A DNA stretch of 64,000 nucleotides from Tridacna crocea (taxonomy: Eukaryota; Mollusca; Bivalvia; Cardiida; Cardiidae). The stretch lies in the NCBI GenBank assembly GCA_943736015.1, contig OX031065.1, forward strand, positions 53,360,992 to 53,424,991. Direction: 5' to 3'. The translations under genes were made by a program, and so were the position numbers. Positions 11,122-22,646 of this stretch are shown here, piece by piece (the stretch's first letter is position 1; every line of letters begins with the position of its first letter). The notes beneath the pieces were generated by a model. It was given only the letters and a program-made list of their open reading frames with translations. It searched no databases and was not told the origin of the DNA.

Positions 11122-11347
11122 TTAACTCCTTACCAAACAACAAAATTTTAACCTGGTCCAAATTGAAAGTATTTGCAGACAAAATAAAAGTGAATGAAAA
11201 TTGGAAATTTGTTTTGTGAAGGATAGAAAACGTTGCGGGAAAAAGAGAAAATGCTAGTTACCAGCATTTTCTCCTTTTCCAACAATGTTTTCTAAAGGCT
11301 TCTTTCTCAGGGGCGTCAAAAGTAGGGATTGCGTGGTAATGGGTTAA
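11122..11347 (-). mobile_element. Family A MITE
   Basis: Complete reverse copy, TTAACTCCTTACC to GGTAATGGGTTAA. The first stem reads AACGTTGCGGG. Confidence 0.88.
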
Positions 11348-11350
11348 TAT

Positions 11351-11570
11351 TTAGTTTCAACATATTTATTTTACATCGATTGAGAAACAAGTTCTTACAA
11401 CTTATACTAATCTCTCTCGATTCTGCTTCCTGGAAACTACACCAATACTTGCACCGAATGTGTGGGCCAATGAAAAATCCCAAACTTGACACCCGCTCAC
11501 GGGTATAGAACTCAGGACCCTTAGGTTATGAGGCCAACGCTCTACCTCACGACCACAGACACCACTGTGT
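11351..11570 (-). mobile_element. tRNA-derived SINE
   Basis: Reverse complement shows A-box-like GTCGTGAGGTAGAGCG and B-box-like GAGTTCTATACCC, a body with ATTGGCCCACACATTCGG, and the tail TCTCAATCGATGTAAAATAA. Same family as 23551 and 30551. Confidence 0.8.
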
Positions 11571-11631
11571 TCATATCTTTTGCTGCAAGATGGTCAGTAT
11601 CACTTTGGTCACAATCTGGAATAACTTAGTA

Positions 11632-11715
11632 GTGGACAGTGCAGATCAGAGATTTGACTGCATGTTTTGTGCAGTGATCTACATTTTCCAAAAAGGTTTT
11701 TAGAGTTGTCTACTG
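11632..11715. repeat. Family C hairpin, truncated
   Basis: GTGGACAGTGCAGATCAGAG and a short right arm (GTGCAGTGATCTAC); the far arm has degraded. Confidence 0.6.
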
Positions 11716-12134
11716 TAAGGACATCTTCGTGAGCCAAGTTTATGATCATATCTTACCTTGGTTGATTGAACCCGATTTCGAGATTCCTGCGATGCACCCT
11801 CTATTGGATGCTGGTTATTACCCCCCTTTACGTAATATTTCTAAAAGCAAATGAAATATTGTTTTACAAACCGCTTAAGAATACACATGAAGTGGTAAGC
11901 AGACATCCAAATGGGTGTCCATGTTTTACCTTCTATTCGAAAGGTAGAGACCTTGTTTTATTTTTATCAAAGATGAAATGCTACGAGCAATTTCATTCGT
12001 TGCAGCTAGAGCTGGCTGCATCCAGTGAAAAAGTGTATCAGATGAGCGTAGAAATTAAGCTCGATCCGCCAATGGTAGAGTAGCGTAGTGAATCCTCGGC
12101 CTTGGTTTGCGAAGATGCTGTAAGGAAAGAATTA
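11716..12134. other. Unassigned; no gene supported
   Basis: One + frame is open for about 105 codons (11766-12083) but begins at TTG, has no recognisable domain, and lacks convincing splice sites. I do not call it a gene. Confidence 0.4.
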
Positions 12135-12284
12135 TGGTAATGCCTGACCAGACATCAAAATTTAAGCCAATTCTAAACTGAAAGCATTATCAGACCAAAA
12201 ATTAACTGTCAAAATTGCCTTTGAAGCAATATCAAAAATTGAGCATAAAAGAAAACGCTCATTACCAGCATTTTTTCCTTCTTT
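12135..12284 (-). mobile_element. Family A MITE, partial
   Basis: Diverged reverse left half and apex (CATTACCAGCA), cut where a B copy starts. Confidence 0.5.
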
Positions 12285-12511
12285 CACCCTTTACCCCTTA
12301 AGGCATTTCTATGGTATCTCTAACTGACCCTAAATAACAGCAAGGATGAAGTGGTTTCTTACGTGTATATGACACCTTTTGATAGCATAGAAAACATTGT
12401 GACAAAAGGTCAAATTGCTCGTCACGAGCAATTTCCCCTTTCGCCACAATGTTTTCCAAAGGCTCATGAAAGCAATTTGTAGAAATGAGTATCTATGGAG
12501 TAAAGGGTTAA
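12285..12511 (+). mobile_element. Family B MITE
   Basis: Complete except that the left TTAA reads TTCACCC. Apex GTCACGAGC; ends GGAGTAAAGGGTTAA. Confidence 0.88.
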
Positions 12512-12827
12512 AGTTTCTTCCACATTAAATTTGAAGTTGGGTGTTATGAGTAGTTAAGAGCTAGTCAGCTAGCTATCAGTGAACAGTGAAGCTATTTTTA
12601 AAGATGACGGCCAAATGTACTCAAATTTCAATATGGAAGATTCATTGTGGTGAGGGAAAAAAGTTTTGAAGTGCGATTGATCTAAATTTAGGATATTCCT
12701 TGAAAGTTAAGTATCAAACTTAAGTATTTTTTGTTGTGTTCATAGTTGTCATTTACCTCCAATTAAATCAAAATTTTAATGCAGTAAAAATAGACACTCC
12801 GTTATTCTTGGAGACTGTATCTAACAA
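12512..12827. other. No recognised feature
   Basis: AT-rich with no assigned element. Confidence 0.45.
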
Positions 12828-12910
12828 AGTATCTGACAGTGGATGTCTAAGATTGAACTGCACATCTGGTGCAACCTGATCTAGATCTACAGTTTCTGTA
12901 GGTACAACTT
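12828..12910. repeat. Family C hairpin, decayed
   Basis: GACAGTGGATGTCTAAGATTG paired imperfectly with GATCTAGATCTACAG around GACTGCACA-like centres. Confidence 0.5.
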
Positions 12911-12932
12911 AGTTGTGTAGGATGAGGCTCTC

Positions 12933-13169
12933 TTAACTCTTTACCACACAATCCCAAGTTTTCACGACCCTGCAAAAGATCTAAGCCTTTTTCAAACATG
13001 GGGGAAAAGGAGAAAATGCTAGTAACCAGCATTTTTTCCTATCACCATAATGTTTTCTACCCCTCCCAAACGGAATTTCAATTTTTCAGTCACAATTATT
13101 TTGTTGTATCAAAAATTTAATGCTTTCAATCAAGAGATTCTAAAACTTTGTTGTTTTGTAAAGAGTTAA
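12933..13169 (+). mobile_element. Family A MITE
   Basis: TTAACTCTTTACCACA to GTAAAGAGTTAA. The right arm is diverged (CCTATCACCATAATG). Confidence 0.8.
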
Positions 13170-13195
13170 ACAGTTATCTGGACTTTGAACCCATA

Positions 13196-13410
13196 TAACA
13201 CTTTACAGTTTGAAAAAAAAAAACTGTTGGACTGTAGATGAAACTATTTGCAAATAACATAATCAATTTGATGTAAATGTTTATCTCAGAATGAATTGAA
13301 AATATTGTGGGAAAAGGAGAAAAATGCTGGTAACCAGCATTTTTTCCTTTCCCTACAATATTTTCAAGAGCCAGCTTCTGCAGGGTCATATAATGAGAGG
13401 ACACCAAAAT
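13196..13410 (-). mobile_element. Family A MITE, diverged
   Basis: Hairpin AATATTGTGGGAAAAGG paired with CCTTTCCCTACAATATT is good; the ends have decayed. Confidence 0.65.
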
Positions 13411-13692
13411 GCAATTCCTGTAACATTGCCTTTCACTGCTGAAAAAGGTACAGATTCAGCTAAGATTGGGTAACAAGTAATCGGTTGGCCTAGATGCTGG
13501 TTTCCCGCATTGGTTACAGATTTAACCCGAGTCTTAGCCGAACTTGTTCCATCTAAGGCGATGTTACATGAATCCCATTAGTGTGCCCTTTCGTTAAATA
13601 TGGTATCATTGTCTAGTAAAGGGATAGTATTTAGTTATGCACAGTTTTCAGGATGTTTGTGGTTCAACAAGTTACCTGACTCATCCTCATAA

Positions 13693-13920
13693 CCCTGTCA
13701 AAAACCCACTCAAAAATGGCGGTTAATGACCCTGAGGAAAGAAACTTTTGAAAACATTGGGGGAAAAATGAAAATAGTGGTAACTAGCATTTTGTCTGTT
13801 TCCAACAATGTTTTCAATCCACCAAGAGACAGTCTTGATGTTTTTAGTAGCATGTGATCTGTTGTCTGCAAATGCTTTCAATTTAGACCTGGCTATAATT
13901 TTGTCATTTGTTAGAGTTGA
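13693..13920 (+). mobile_element. Family A MITE, diverged
   Basis: GACCCTGAGGAAAGAAAC, a mismatched hairpin with apex GGTAACTAGC, and TGTCTGCAAATGCTTTC. No TTAA at the left. Confidence 0.65.
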
Positions 13921-14139
13921 GCTTGTTCAATCTATCCGAGGGTTTTCCATTGACCTAAAATAGTATGAAAAGTACATTTTTACAATAACTTAATACCCCT
14001 ACAGTTGACAAACTTTTTAGAACATGGTGGAAAATGGAGAAATGTCTTGTAACTAAATAAATGTACTTTTTCCCTCATGCATCAAAACTGTTGAAAATTA
14101 GTCATTTAGTTTGGGAGTTTCACAGAGTCATTTTTAGCT

Positions 14140-14640
14140 CCACTCGGAAAAGGCCAGTGAGGTAGCTCACTGCATGGCTACATGGCACTTGTGCATCATG
14201 TTGTATGAATCTGACAATGAGGTATAGTATACAGTCCGTGAAATTTGAAGTGTTGACAATATTCCTGTATACATGACAAGAGCTCCAGATAGAGGCAGTG
14301 ATTTTGATTTCAAAACTGAAAATGTAAATTATTCTCCACTAAACCCTAAAATATGGGTACTCATTAGAACCATCTCATCGAGACGATTCTAATGACTACT
14401 CAAAACATGGGTTTGGAAGTGAAATAATGGATTTAGAGTACGTGTAACTCCCTCTTATCTGGAGCTCTGATATGAAGTTGTACAAAGCCAATTTTCATGT
14501 CCCTGTTGCAATTTGTTGTGGAATTATCTCCCCTTGAACTTTTTTCAATTGTTACTTTTGTACTAAACCATTCTGCATTCTGTTACAAAGACTTGTTTTT
14601 GTGACAAGGAGCTGGTGGAGTTATAATCATCTGTGGCGAC
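14140..14640 (+). mobile_element. Pearl-like element carrying a nested hAT-like hairpin
   Basis: Starts TTAGCTCCACTCGG. After the nested element at 14278-14469 it continues TATGAAGTTGTACAAAGCC...GAATTATCTCCCC, matching the degenerate copy at 2851-3400. 3' end uncertain. Confidence 0.5.
14278..14469. mobile_element. hAT-like hairpin element
   Basis: Family consensus, given once here: CAGAGCTCCAGATAAGAGGG...ACCCTATGTTGTGGGTACTC..., central dyad CGTCTCGATGAGACG, mirrored arms and ATCTGGAGCTCTG. Termini starting CAGAG fit hAT-type TIRs. In this copy the start reads AAGAGCTCC. Confidence 0.75.
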
Positions 14641-14689
14641 AGATTCAGTTTTAACAGTCTGTCGTCTGGTATAAATTTACGATAAGGAT

Positions 14690-14893
14690 GACCTTGGCCT
14701 GTATTTACAAAGCAGTCTGAATGTTTCCAATCTAATTCTCAAGAATTTTCTATATTCAGAAAGTAACAAAATTTTAATTAGCGAAACCATTGGGTTGAGC
14801 CCTTAAGAAATTGTGTTACTTACAGTGCTATTTAGAAAATACTTGAGAATTACACTGAGAATAGAGTAAAGACTGGTTAGTGAATATTACACC
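14690..14893. mobile_element. CCTGGG-ended palindrome, diverged
   Basis: Diverged copy of the family at 14892: CTGTATTTACAAAGC..., paired AAAGTAACAAAATTTTAATT, ending TGGTTAGTGAATATTAC. Directly abuts the next copy. Confidence 0.55.
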
Positions 14894-15092
14894 TGGGTCC
14901 GTATTCACCAACTATTCCTAAGAGCATTCTTTGTCTATTCGTCAGGATTTTCTGACTGAAAGTAACAGAACTTCTGATGGGCTAAACCATTTGGTTTAGC
15001 CAATCAAAAGTTCTGTTACTTTCACATTGACAAAATTTTGGAGAATAAGACTAAGGATGTTCTAAAGAATGGTTAGTGAATATGGACCCTGG
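14892..15092. mobile_element. CCTGGG-ended palindromic MITE
   Basis: CCTGGGTCCGTATTCACCAAC and GGTTAGTGAATATGGACCC are inverted termini. The centre AACCATTTGGTT is flanked by AGTAACAGAACTT / AAGTTCTGTTACT arms. Confidence 0.8.
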
Positions 15093-15193
15093 TTGCCAAG
15101 GTTATAAGTAAGGATCACAATACTTTGTGAGGTAAAAGCTTTTTCAGACAATCTTACACTAACAGCATGCTAAATTATGAATGTCAAGGTCAG

Positions 15194-15280
15194 TATATCG
15201 ATAGATGAGTGCAACACTATTCTAAATGCCAGTACAATGTACAGGCACTTAGAATAGTGTTGCACTCACCTATCAATATA
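15194..15280. repeat. Near-perfect palindrome, 43-bp arms
   Basis: Arms start TATATCGATAGATGAGTGC and end GCACTCACCTATCAATATA, with about 4 mismatches in 43. The core GTGCAACACTATTCTAA pairs exactly. Only copy in the window. Confidence 0.85.
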
Positions 15281-16960
15281 TGAACAATGAAATGTAAGAC
15301 TTGGCTCATACTGAAGCTACTTACAAACCAAAAACTACTGTTATGTTTACCGCACAGAAGGAAGGATTTTGTTAGATAGAAGGTCAAGGTCATTGAAAGA
15401 GTGATATGATAATTGTCTCGCTTTAATTTGTTGTCATAATACGACCCTATGTAAGAATAACCCAGTGACATATTTTCTGCAGAGGGAGAATCAGTCCATC
15501 AAATAATACAAATTCAATACTCTTTAGGTTAGCTGCCAGACCTACAGATGCCCTAAAGGACATTATTGTTCAAGATCAGATTTCAAAGAATGTTCAATCA
15601 GACCTTGGCTCTGTAATTAGTTTATGATGTCTTGGTATATACTAAAGATAGGGCCTTGAAATTCTGATATTTTGGTCCTTTTTATCATCAGAAAACTTCA
15701 GCCATTTTGTAGTCTGCTGGTTAAGATGTAAGGTTTTGCCGTCCCTCAGGTACAAATAATTTGTTATGCCTTGTGGTAGCACTTTTGAAAGTGTCATCGC
15801 AAATGCACATCCAGTAGTTTGTAATGAGTATTTTGTTGTTTTATCTCGATCTTTTATTATGCATCATTCAAAAATTTCCTGTGAATATTCTGTGCTGTAG
15901 TCCTGTTTCAATTTTGTTTAAGGAGATATAGAAAAAGCATTTTTGTAGTATTTGAATAGTGTAAAATTGCACAAATGATACCAATGTGATAGAGGATATT
16001 GTAATGGCTTTTAGAAATGGTTTGATGGAGTTGTTTGTAAATGAACTGTTTATATATAACATGGAACTTTAAACACATTGTGACCCTTTTTCATGTATAT
16101 GCACAATTGTATTAGCTTGTGTTACGCTTGTGATAGATGTAGAAAAAGCAATTAGTAAAATGTTTTTTCTAATTTGTAGAACTTGTAGCCATTCTGTATG
16201 TCTTCCCTATACTAAAATAATTTTGTCTGTCAGTCTGCTTGCCCATGAAGGCACTTTCTTGTCCTCTGTCCCGCCTTCAGTTTTCAACTTATTTGGCTCA
16301 GAGTTAAATTAAATGGAAGCCTTCTAACTGGGAACTTATGCAATTGCTATTTTCATTATGATTGGCCACTCTCAGAGGAGTTATGGCCCTTTGAGTTTTT
16401 TCCTGATACAATGAAAAGGCAAAGGGGTAGGGTACTCCTAGCCTGTAAAGCTATATTTTGTCTTGAAGTAAAAAGAAGGGATCAATTTATTCAGAAAATG
16501 GAGTGTCAGCGAAAATATGTGACATCATTCTCAATCAAAGTTAACATTAAAGCATGAATGGATCACAGACTGAACTGTATTAAGGCCGTAAGGTTAAACA
16601 GACTCTTGGATGGAACAGATCATGATCAGGCTGCACAGATCATACATTATGCCTGTTTCTGTTGTGAAGGGAGACCACTCCTTCATGCATGGCTTCGTCC
16701 CAATTCAAATACAATACCTGACTACTGTTTCAGACAGATAACCTTTTGGCTCAGTGGTTCTGATTTTGACATTTTAAACTTTGAAAATCAAGGATATTTG
16801 ACCATCATGGGTTCGAATTCTGCCAAAAACAGTTTGTATTTCAGCGAATTGCATTTGTTTGTTTCTTTGTGACGGACTTTGTAAGATTCTTATAAAAAGT
16901 CAAGCCTATAAGATAGAAGTTTTTGAGTTCCAGAAAAATGACACTTAATTATGACATCAT
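15281..16960. other. No gene recognised; family C traces
   Basis: About 1.7 kb without a supported exon. Decayed C fragments sit at 15558-15615 (CAAGATCAGATTTC) and 16600-16655 (GATCATGATCAGGCTGCACAG). Confidence 0.45.
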
Positions 16961-17182
16961 CATATTCTTTGTCACACAATCCCAAGTTTTTACTAACCTA
17001 GAAGAGAAGGCTTTTGAGAACATTGTGGGAAAAGGAGAAAATGCTGGTAACCAGTATTTTCTCCTTTTCCTACAATGTTTTCTACCCCACCCATAACAAA
17101 TTTCAGCTTTCTTAAATGACAATTATTTTTTCATCTTCAAATGCTTTTGATAAAATTTCGTTGTTTGCTAAAGAGATTAACC
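16961..17182 (+). mobile_element. Family A MITE
   Basis: Left end decayed (TCTTTGTCACACAATCCC); hairpin well paired; ends GCTAAAGAGATTAA, overlapping the TTAA of the B copy that follows. Confidence 0.8.
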
Positions 17183-17404
17183 CTTTACCCCATAAGACAT
17201 TTCTATGGCATGTCTAATTGACTCTAAATAAAGCAAGGATGAAGCCGTTTCTTATGTGTATATGGCACCTTTTGATAGCATAGAAAACATTGTGACAAAT
17301 GGTGAAATTGCTCCTCACGAGCAATTTCACCTTTTGCCAAAATGTTTTCCAAAGGCTCCTACAAGCAATGTGTAGAAATGAATATCTATGGAGTAAAGGG
17401 TTAA
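17177..17404 (+). mobile_element. Family B MITE
   Basis: TTAACCCTTTACCCCATAAG to GAGTAAAGGGTTAA, apex CTCCTCACGAGC. Ends about 73 bp before the ATXN1 exon acceptor. Confidence 0.9.
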
Positions 17405-17477
17405 AGTTTGATATAGAATTGTAGGAATCTTTGTTGTCAAAGAAGTATTGACATTTTTTTCTGCCTTTTCATTGCAG

Positions 17478-19183
17478 ACGAGGAATCGCACTCATTGCTG
17501 TGTTTGGAGAAGTTCATTTCACCAACCCCACCCAGTGATGACCAAGAGTGGATCTCACCAGCTAGTTCTATTGTATGGATAAGCCATCATGGACAGGTAA
17601 ACAGCATCACTTCAACCAAAGTAGGTCAACAGGGAACCAATGGCAAAGTGTCATTGGTCAATCTAACATCACAACCGGGAAGACCAACAAATTCAAGTTT
17701 AAGCAATGAATCTGGATTAAATATCATTGCTGGTCATACTAATCAACCGTTTCTGAAGCACACTTTGGTCGAAGGAGTCACTCTGACTGGTGAAAAATAC
17801 AAAGTCTTAGTTCAGAGAGATATCAATTCTAATTTCCAGTCTAAATGTACAAGCGATTCCCAAAAACTGGTTGGAAATGACGGAGATACTTGTCAGCGGA
17901 TGTCGGGCTCTAATGGCTTTGATAGGAGCCGAGTGACTGGCAGCACACACGGGGGCAGCAACGAATCTTTAAGTCGGCTATCTGATGGTGCAGCTTCTCA
18001 GGGGCAGGCCCGACCCCAGGTCGCAGCAGCTGAGGGGATGTTGATGGGACGAGTGGGTGGGGCTGGGGCAGTTGCATTTCATGACCCAGGGACACGAAGT
18101 ATAGTTACAGGAAGTGTTGGGGCTGGTCCCCAAAGTAACATAAGTGGAATATTTAGACCTCCACAATCAGTATCAGAGTCTGTGCGATATGGGGCTGCAT
18201 ATTCCTCTGCAGCTGGTTCTCCCTCAGCGGTAGGCCCTTTTTCTCCCTTATATACCTTGTCGCCATATAGTGCTTTCTATGGTCAATATCCATATACTTT
18301 GGAACGCCCTATAGGGTCCTACTCTGCTGTCCTACAAAGTATGGGCACACAGGCCCAGACACATGTGCCCCGGTCCCCATTTGGAAGTGTGTCTGGTACA
18401 GCAGGGAACATGTCACAATATCCACTATTGACTGTCAATCAAACCTCTCCACAAAGTTCTAGTAAGGGATATGCTAGTGTTAGTCCAGGGCGGGATAGGG
18501 AGGAGCTTAAATTTAGACGTGAACAGGAAATGGATTTACACAGACGACACAGCACAACAGGGGTAGTTAAGGATGAATCTGGTCATCATTTTTCTGTACC
18601 TTCAGGATATACAGAACCAGTGAGAGGTTCAGTATCCTCAGTTTTACGAGAATCTCCAAATCACAAACGAGGGGAGATGTCCCCAGGGGGTCAAGACTTT
18701 TACAAGACCCAAAGTGGTAGAGAAGGAAGCATGAAATATAGACTTCTACGTCCATCAGATACAACGGGTTCTATACGTGAACCTCAACATAGTGCTTTCA
18801 TTAATACTGACGAGCCATTGCCAAAACGGACTAAATTAGAAACTAGTGAAGTAGATAGACCTGAGACAGTAGACCCAAAAGAATCGGGTCCCGGTTCCTT
18901 GGAGCATTGTTTTGCTCCCACCCCTCTTGCAGGGGGAAGTAATGGAGGAGGTGGGGGTGGTGGGGAGTTACATTATCCTCAACATTTTATGAAGGGATCC
19001 ATTATTCAGCTAGCAAATGGTGATATAAAACGTGTAGAAGAACTGGAAACCAATGACTTTGTACATAGTGCAGATATTAGCAATGATCTCAAGATAGACT
19101 CCAGTACTGTTGTTCACATTGAGGAAAATCCAACTCAGGGTACTGCAGTGCTAGGGTTTGTCGTCGGTGAACATAAAGTTCAG
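17478..19183 (+). CDS. ATXN1: Ataxin-1 orthologue, penultimate coding exon (N-terminal region and first half of AXH)
   Basis: The exon starts after a polypyrimidine tract and acceptor TTCATTGCAG at 17477. Its first two bases complete a codon split by a phase-1 intron, and 568 full codons follow. It ends at donor CAG|GTAAGC (phase 0). No ATG lies in frame before residue ~134 and there is a stop at 17414, so translation must start on an unseen upstream exon. Most of the product is low-complexity (S/G/P-rich) with a Y-rich patch (SPLYTLSPYSAFYGQYPY), then GSYSAVLQSMG, resembling the conserved vertebrate YSTLLANMG segment. There is no polyglutamine tract. PLPKRTKLE could be a nuclear localisation signal. 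After a run of seven glycines, FMKGSIIQLANG (18986) opens the AXH domain and continues through SNDLKIDSSTV to VGEHKVQ. AXH proteins are nuclear transcriptional co-regulators (Capicua partners) and bind RNA; that role is from the family. Confidence 0.95.
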
Positions 19184-19200
19184 GTAAGCATTTGTAATTT

Positions 19201-20758
19201 TTATACGCCCGTCGAAGACGGGACGTATTATGGGATCACCTGTGGCGGGCGGGCGGGCGGGCGGGCGGCGTCCAGTTCTTTGTCCGGAGCATATCTCCAA
19301 AACTATACAAGCTAGGGTTATGAAATTTCATGGGTGGATAGATCTCATCGAGGCGGAGTGCAGTGCACAGGAATCATAACTCTTGCTCGCTTAATTTTTG
19401 AGTTATTGCCCTTTGTTGTTTTTCATACTTGAATTTTGTCCGGAGCATATCTCCAAAACTATACTACCTAGGGTTATGAAATTTCATGGGTGGATAGATC
19501 TCATCGAGGTGGAGTGCAGTGCACAAGAATCATAACTCTTGCTTGCTTAATTTTTGAGTTATTGCCCTTTGTTGTTTTTCATACTTGAATTTTGTCCGGA
19601 GCATATCTCCAAAACTATACTACCTAGGGTTATGAAATTTCATGGGTGGATAGATCTTATTGAGGGGGAGTGCAGTGCACAGGAATCATAACTCTTGCTT
19701 GCTTAATTTTTGAGTTATTGCCCTTTGTCATTTTTCATACTTGAATTTTGTCCGGAGCATATCTCCAAAACTATACTAGCTAGGGTTATGAAATTTCATG
19801 GGTGGATAGATCTCACTGAGGGGGAGTGCAGTGCACAAGAATCATAACTCTTGCTCGCTTAATTTTTGAGTTATTGCCCTTTGTCATTTTTTATACTTGA
19901 ATTTTGTCCGGTGAATATCTCCAAAACTATACTAGCTAGGGTTATGAAATTTCATGGGTGGATAGATCTCACCGAGGCAGAGTGCAGTGCACAGAAATCA
20001 TAACTCTTGCTTGCTTAATTTTTGAGTTATTGCCCTTTGTTGTTTTTCATACTTGAATTTTGTCCGAAGCATATCTCCAATACTATACTACCTAGGGTTA
20101 TGAAATTTCATGGCTGGATAGATCTCATCGATGGGGAGTGCAGTGCACACAAATCACAACTCTTGCTCGCTTAATTTTTGAGTTATTGCCCTTTGTTGTT
20201 TTTTATACTTGAATTTTGTCCGGAGCATATCTTCAGAACTATAGTAGCTAGGGTTATGAAATTTCATGGGTGGATAGATCTCACTGAGGGCGAGTGCAGT
20301 GCACAAGAATCATAACTCTTGCTTTCTTAATTTTTCAGTTATTGCCCTTTGTCATTTTTTATACTTGAATTTTGTCCGGTGAATATCTCCAAAACTATAC
20401 TAGCTAGGGTTATGAAATTTCATGGGTGGATAGATCTCATCAAGGGGGAGTGCAGTGCATAGAAACCATAACTCTTGCTTGCTTAACTTTTGAGTTATTG
20501 CCCTTTGTTGTTTTTCATACTTGAATTTTGTCCGGAGCATATCTCTAAAACTATACTACCTAGGGTTATGAAATTTCATGGGTGGATAGATCTCATCAAG
20601 GGGGAGTGCAGTGCACAGAAATCACAACTCTTGCTTGCTTAATTTTTGAGTTATTGCCCTTTGTTGTTTTTCATACTTGAATTTTGTCTGGTGCATGCCC
20701 CAGCTTTACAACTTGGGGTAAGACGGGCGTATCTTGCGACAATTTGCCGCTCTTGTTG
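19201..20758 (+). mobile_element. Pearl/Helentron-like element with nine 156-bp tandem units
   Basis: Starts TTATACGCCCGTCGAAGACG and ends with GACGGGCGTATCTTGCGAC then GCTCTTGTT, so the first and last parts are inverted relative to each other. In between, units beginning TCCGGAGCATATCTCCAAAAC repeat at an exact 156-bp spacing (19285, 19441, 19597, 19753, 19909, 20065, 20221, 20377, 20533, with a partial at 20689). Begins 17 bp inside the ATXN1 intron. A short reverse relative lies at 33223. Confidence 0.8.
19244..19270 (+). other. G-quadruplex-prone GGGC repeat
   Basis: Five consecutive GGGC units on the sense strand, 60 nt after the splice donor, meet the usual G3 tract/short-loop rule. 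Part of the pearl-like element. Confidence 0.7.
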
Positions 20759-20888
20759 TTCTTTAAGTTTATACTATTAAATACAGATCTTCAGCAGAAT
20801 GCTAAAGCTTCACGACAAAATCATGAGTTTTATCTATGCTAGGGAGAGAGGCTTTTAGAAACATAGTTTCACAAAGAGATATTTTCTG

Positions 20889-21113
20889 TTAACTCATTAC
20901 CAAATGACAATATTTAGGTTTGTCCAAATCGAAAGCATTTGCAGATGACAAAATAAAAGTGATTGAAAATTTGAAACTTATTTTGTGATAGGTAGAAAAC
21001 GTGGAAAAAGGAGAAAATGCTGGTTACCAGTATGTTTTCCTTTTCCCAGGATGTTTTCTGAAGGCTTCTTTCTTGGGGTCGTTAAAAGTAGGGATTACGT
21101 GATAAAGAGTTAA
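20889..21113 (-). mobile_element. Family A MITE
   Basis: TTAACTCATTACCAAATG to GATAAAGAGTTAA. The left arm is shortened (AACGTGGAAAAAGG). Confidence 0.85.
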
Positions 21114-21610
21114 TGTTTTTCTGCTCAATTGAGCTTTTGGAATTTTGCTGTGTCCGTCATGTTTTCAATTCCTTTCACTAGGCATCCAGATGGTAGAAGT
21201 GTTCATTGGCACAATTGTGCTAAATTATTCTTCAGACTGGGGATAATCATCGTATGTTTGGGTACTTTATGAATTTTTCTGATTTTGAAAATTCAAATGG
21301 GTTGCAAAACCCAGAATTTTAGACGGGAATATCTCAAAAACAAAAGCTAAAATTCTTACTGTCATCTGAACCCTACATGAAATGACGAGGGGGGTAGATT
21401 TGAGGTGTAGGTTGTAATTGAGATAAACTTCTTTAAGTCTCAAAAAATTATAAGGAAGTCATTTCAGACTTTTTCAGAATTTTTATACTTCTAGGAATCA
21501 TGAAAGCACTGTTAGCGTTCATATGATGTGCGTGGTTTTCCAAATCTTCATTATTCATCTAGCTGTATAAAGGAAATTTTTGCAACTTGTGGAAAAGATG
21601 CTGCCTTTTT
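21114..21610 (+). mobile_element. Pearl-like element fragment (tentative)
   Basis: CTGCTCAATTGAGCTTTTGG..GCTGTGTCCGTC matches the start of the element at 21611; the rest is diverged and no 3' hairpin is seen. Confidence 0.4.
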
Positions 21611-22249
21611 TAGCTCATCTTAGCATGAAGTGCTCAATGTGAGCTTTTGTGATTGTGCTGTGACTTTGGTCCGTCGTCCATCTTCAACTTTTACCTTGTT
21701 TACGCCCTAGAGGCCACATTTTCAGTCCCACATATGTGAAACTTAGAATGTTTATCTTGACGATACCTTGGACAAGTTTGAAATTGGGTCATGTCCTGCC
21801 AACAATTAGGTCAACAGGTCAAATCTTAGAAAAACCTTGTGTATGCTCTAGAGGCCACATTTCCATTCCATAATCTTCCAAAATTGGCTAGAATGTCTGT
21901 CTAGCTGATGACATATTGGACAAGTTCAAAAATTAGCCATGTTGGGTCAAAAAACTTGGTCACTTGGCCAAATTTTTTAAAGTCATGTGTACTTTCCAGA
22001 AGCTTTATCTTTAGTTCAATACTCAAGAAACTTGGTAAGAATGTTTTGATGATTTCTTGGACCAGTTTGCAAGTAGGTCATTTTGGTTTAGTAACTAGGT
22101 CACTGAGTTACATCTTTTTCAGTCAAATAATCATGAAAATCTTTGTAGAATGTTTGTCATAATATCTTGAAAGAGATTGAAAATTGGTCATGTTTGGTCA
22201 AAAGACTTAGGTGAGCAACTTCAGGGCCCTCACTGGCCCTCTTGTTGTT
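21611..22249 (+). mobile_element. Pearl/Helentron-like element
   Basis: TAGCTCATCTTAGCATGAAG..GTGCTCAATGTGAGC start, GTCCGTCGTCC, then diverged units of about 141-148 bp marked by CTAGAGGCCACATTT (21707, 21848). The end is AGGTGAGC..., a 3' hairpin AGGGCCCTCACTGGCCCT and CTTGTT. Confidence 0.7.
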
Positions 22250-22646
22250 AAAAATGGTGTGAAACACTGTTTGATCCAACAAAAATACAATCCTTACAAT
22301 CACAAACTGTCAGAAGCAGTATTTCCGCAATTCTGCTGATAATGATTGCATTAAGGGTGAGGCTAACGGTCAAAATCAATACTTCGATCTAAATAAAGCC
22401 AAGTTTAGACTGAACTGAATAGTAGGAGTGGGAGTGTCATTGACGCAGGCAACCAATATTTAGACCTTTTACAAGGCCGAATTTCACTTTAAGCTGCAAG
22501 CACATCTTTCTGGATAGTGCGGATAAAACATCATTTGCAGCCTGCTCTTTGGTTTACACTGTCTGCTATCTTGTAAGGTAATCTGAACATAGAAACCTGT
22601 AAAGATGCCATATTTGGAGATTGTGTGTTAGTGCTGTTTCAATTGG
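22250..22646. other. No recognised feature
   Basis: Intronic sequence with no assigned repeat. Confidence 0.45.

Noticed and set aside
11766..12083. 105-codon + strand frame as an upstream ATXN1 exon
   Set aside because: Starts at TTG, no similarity to ataxin-1, and no donor in the phase needed for the acceptor at 17477.
17495..17497. Translation start at 17495
   Set aside because: The codon is TTG and coding continues upstream to a good splice acceptor; this is an internal exon.
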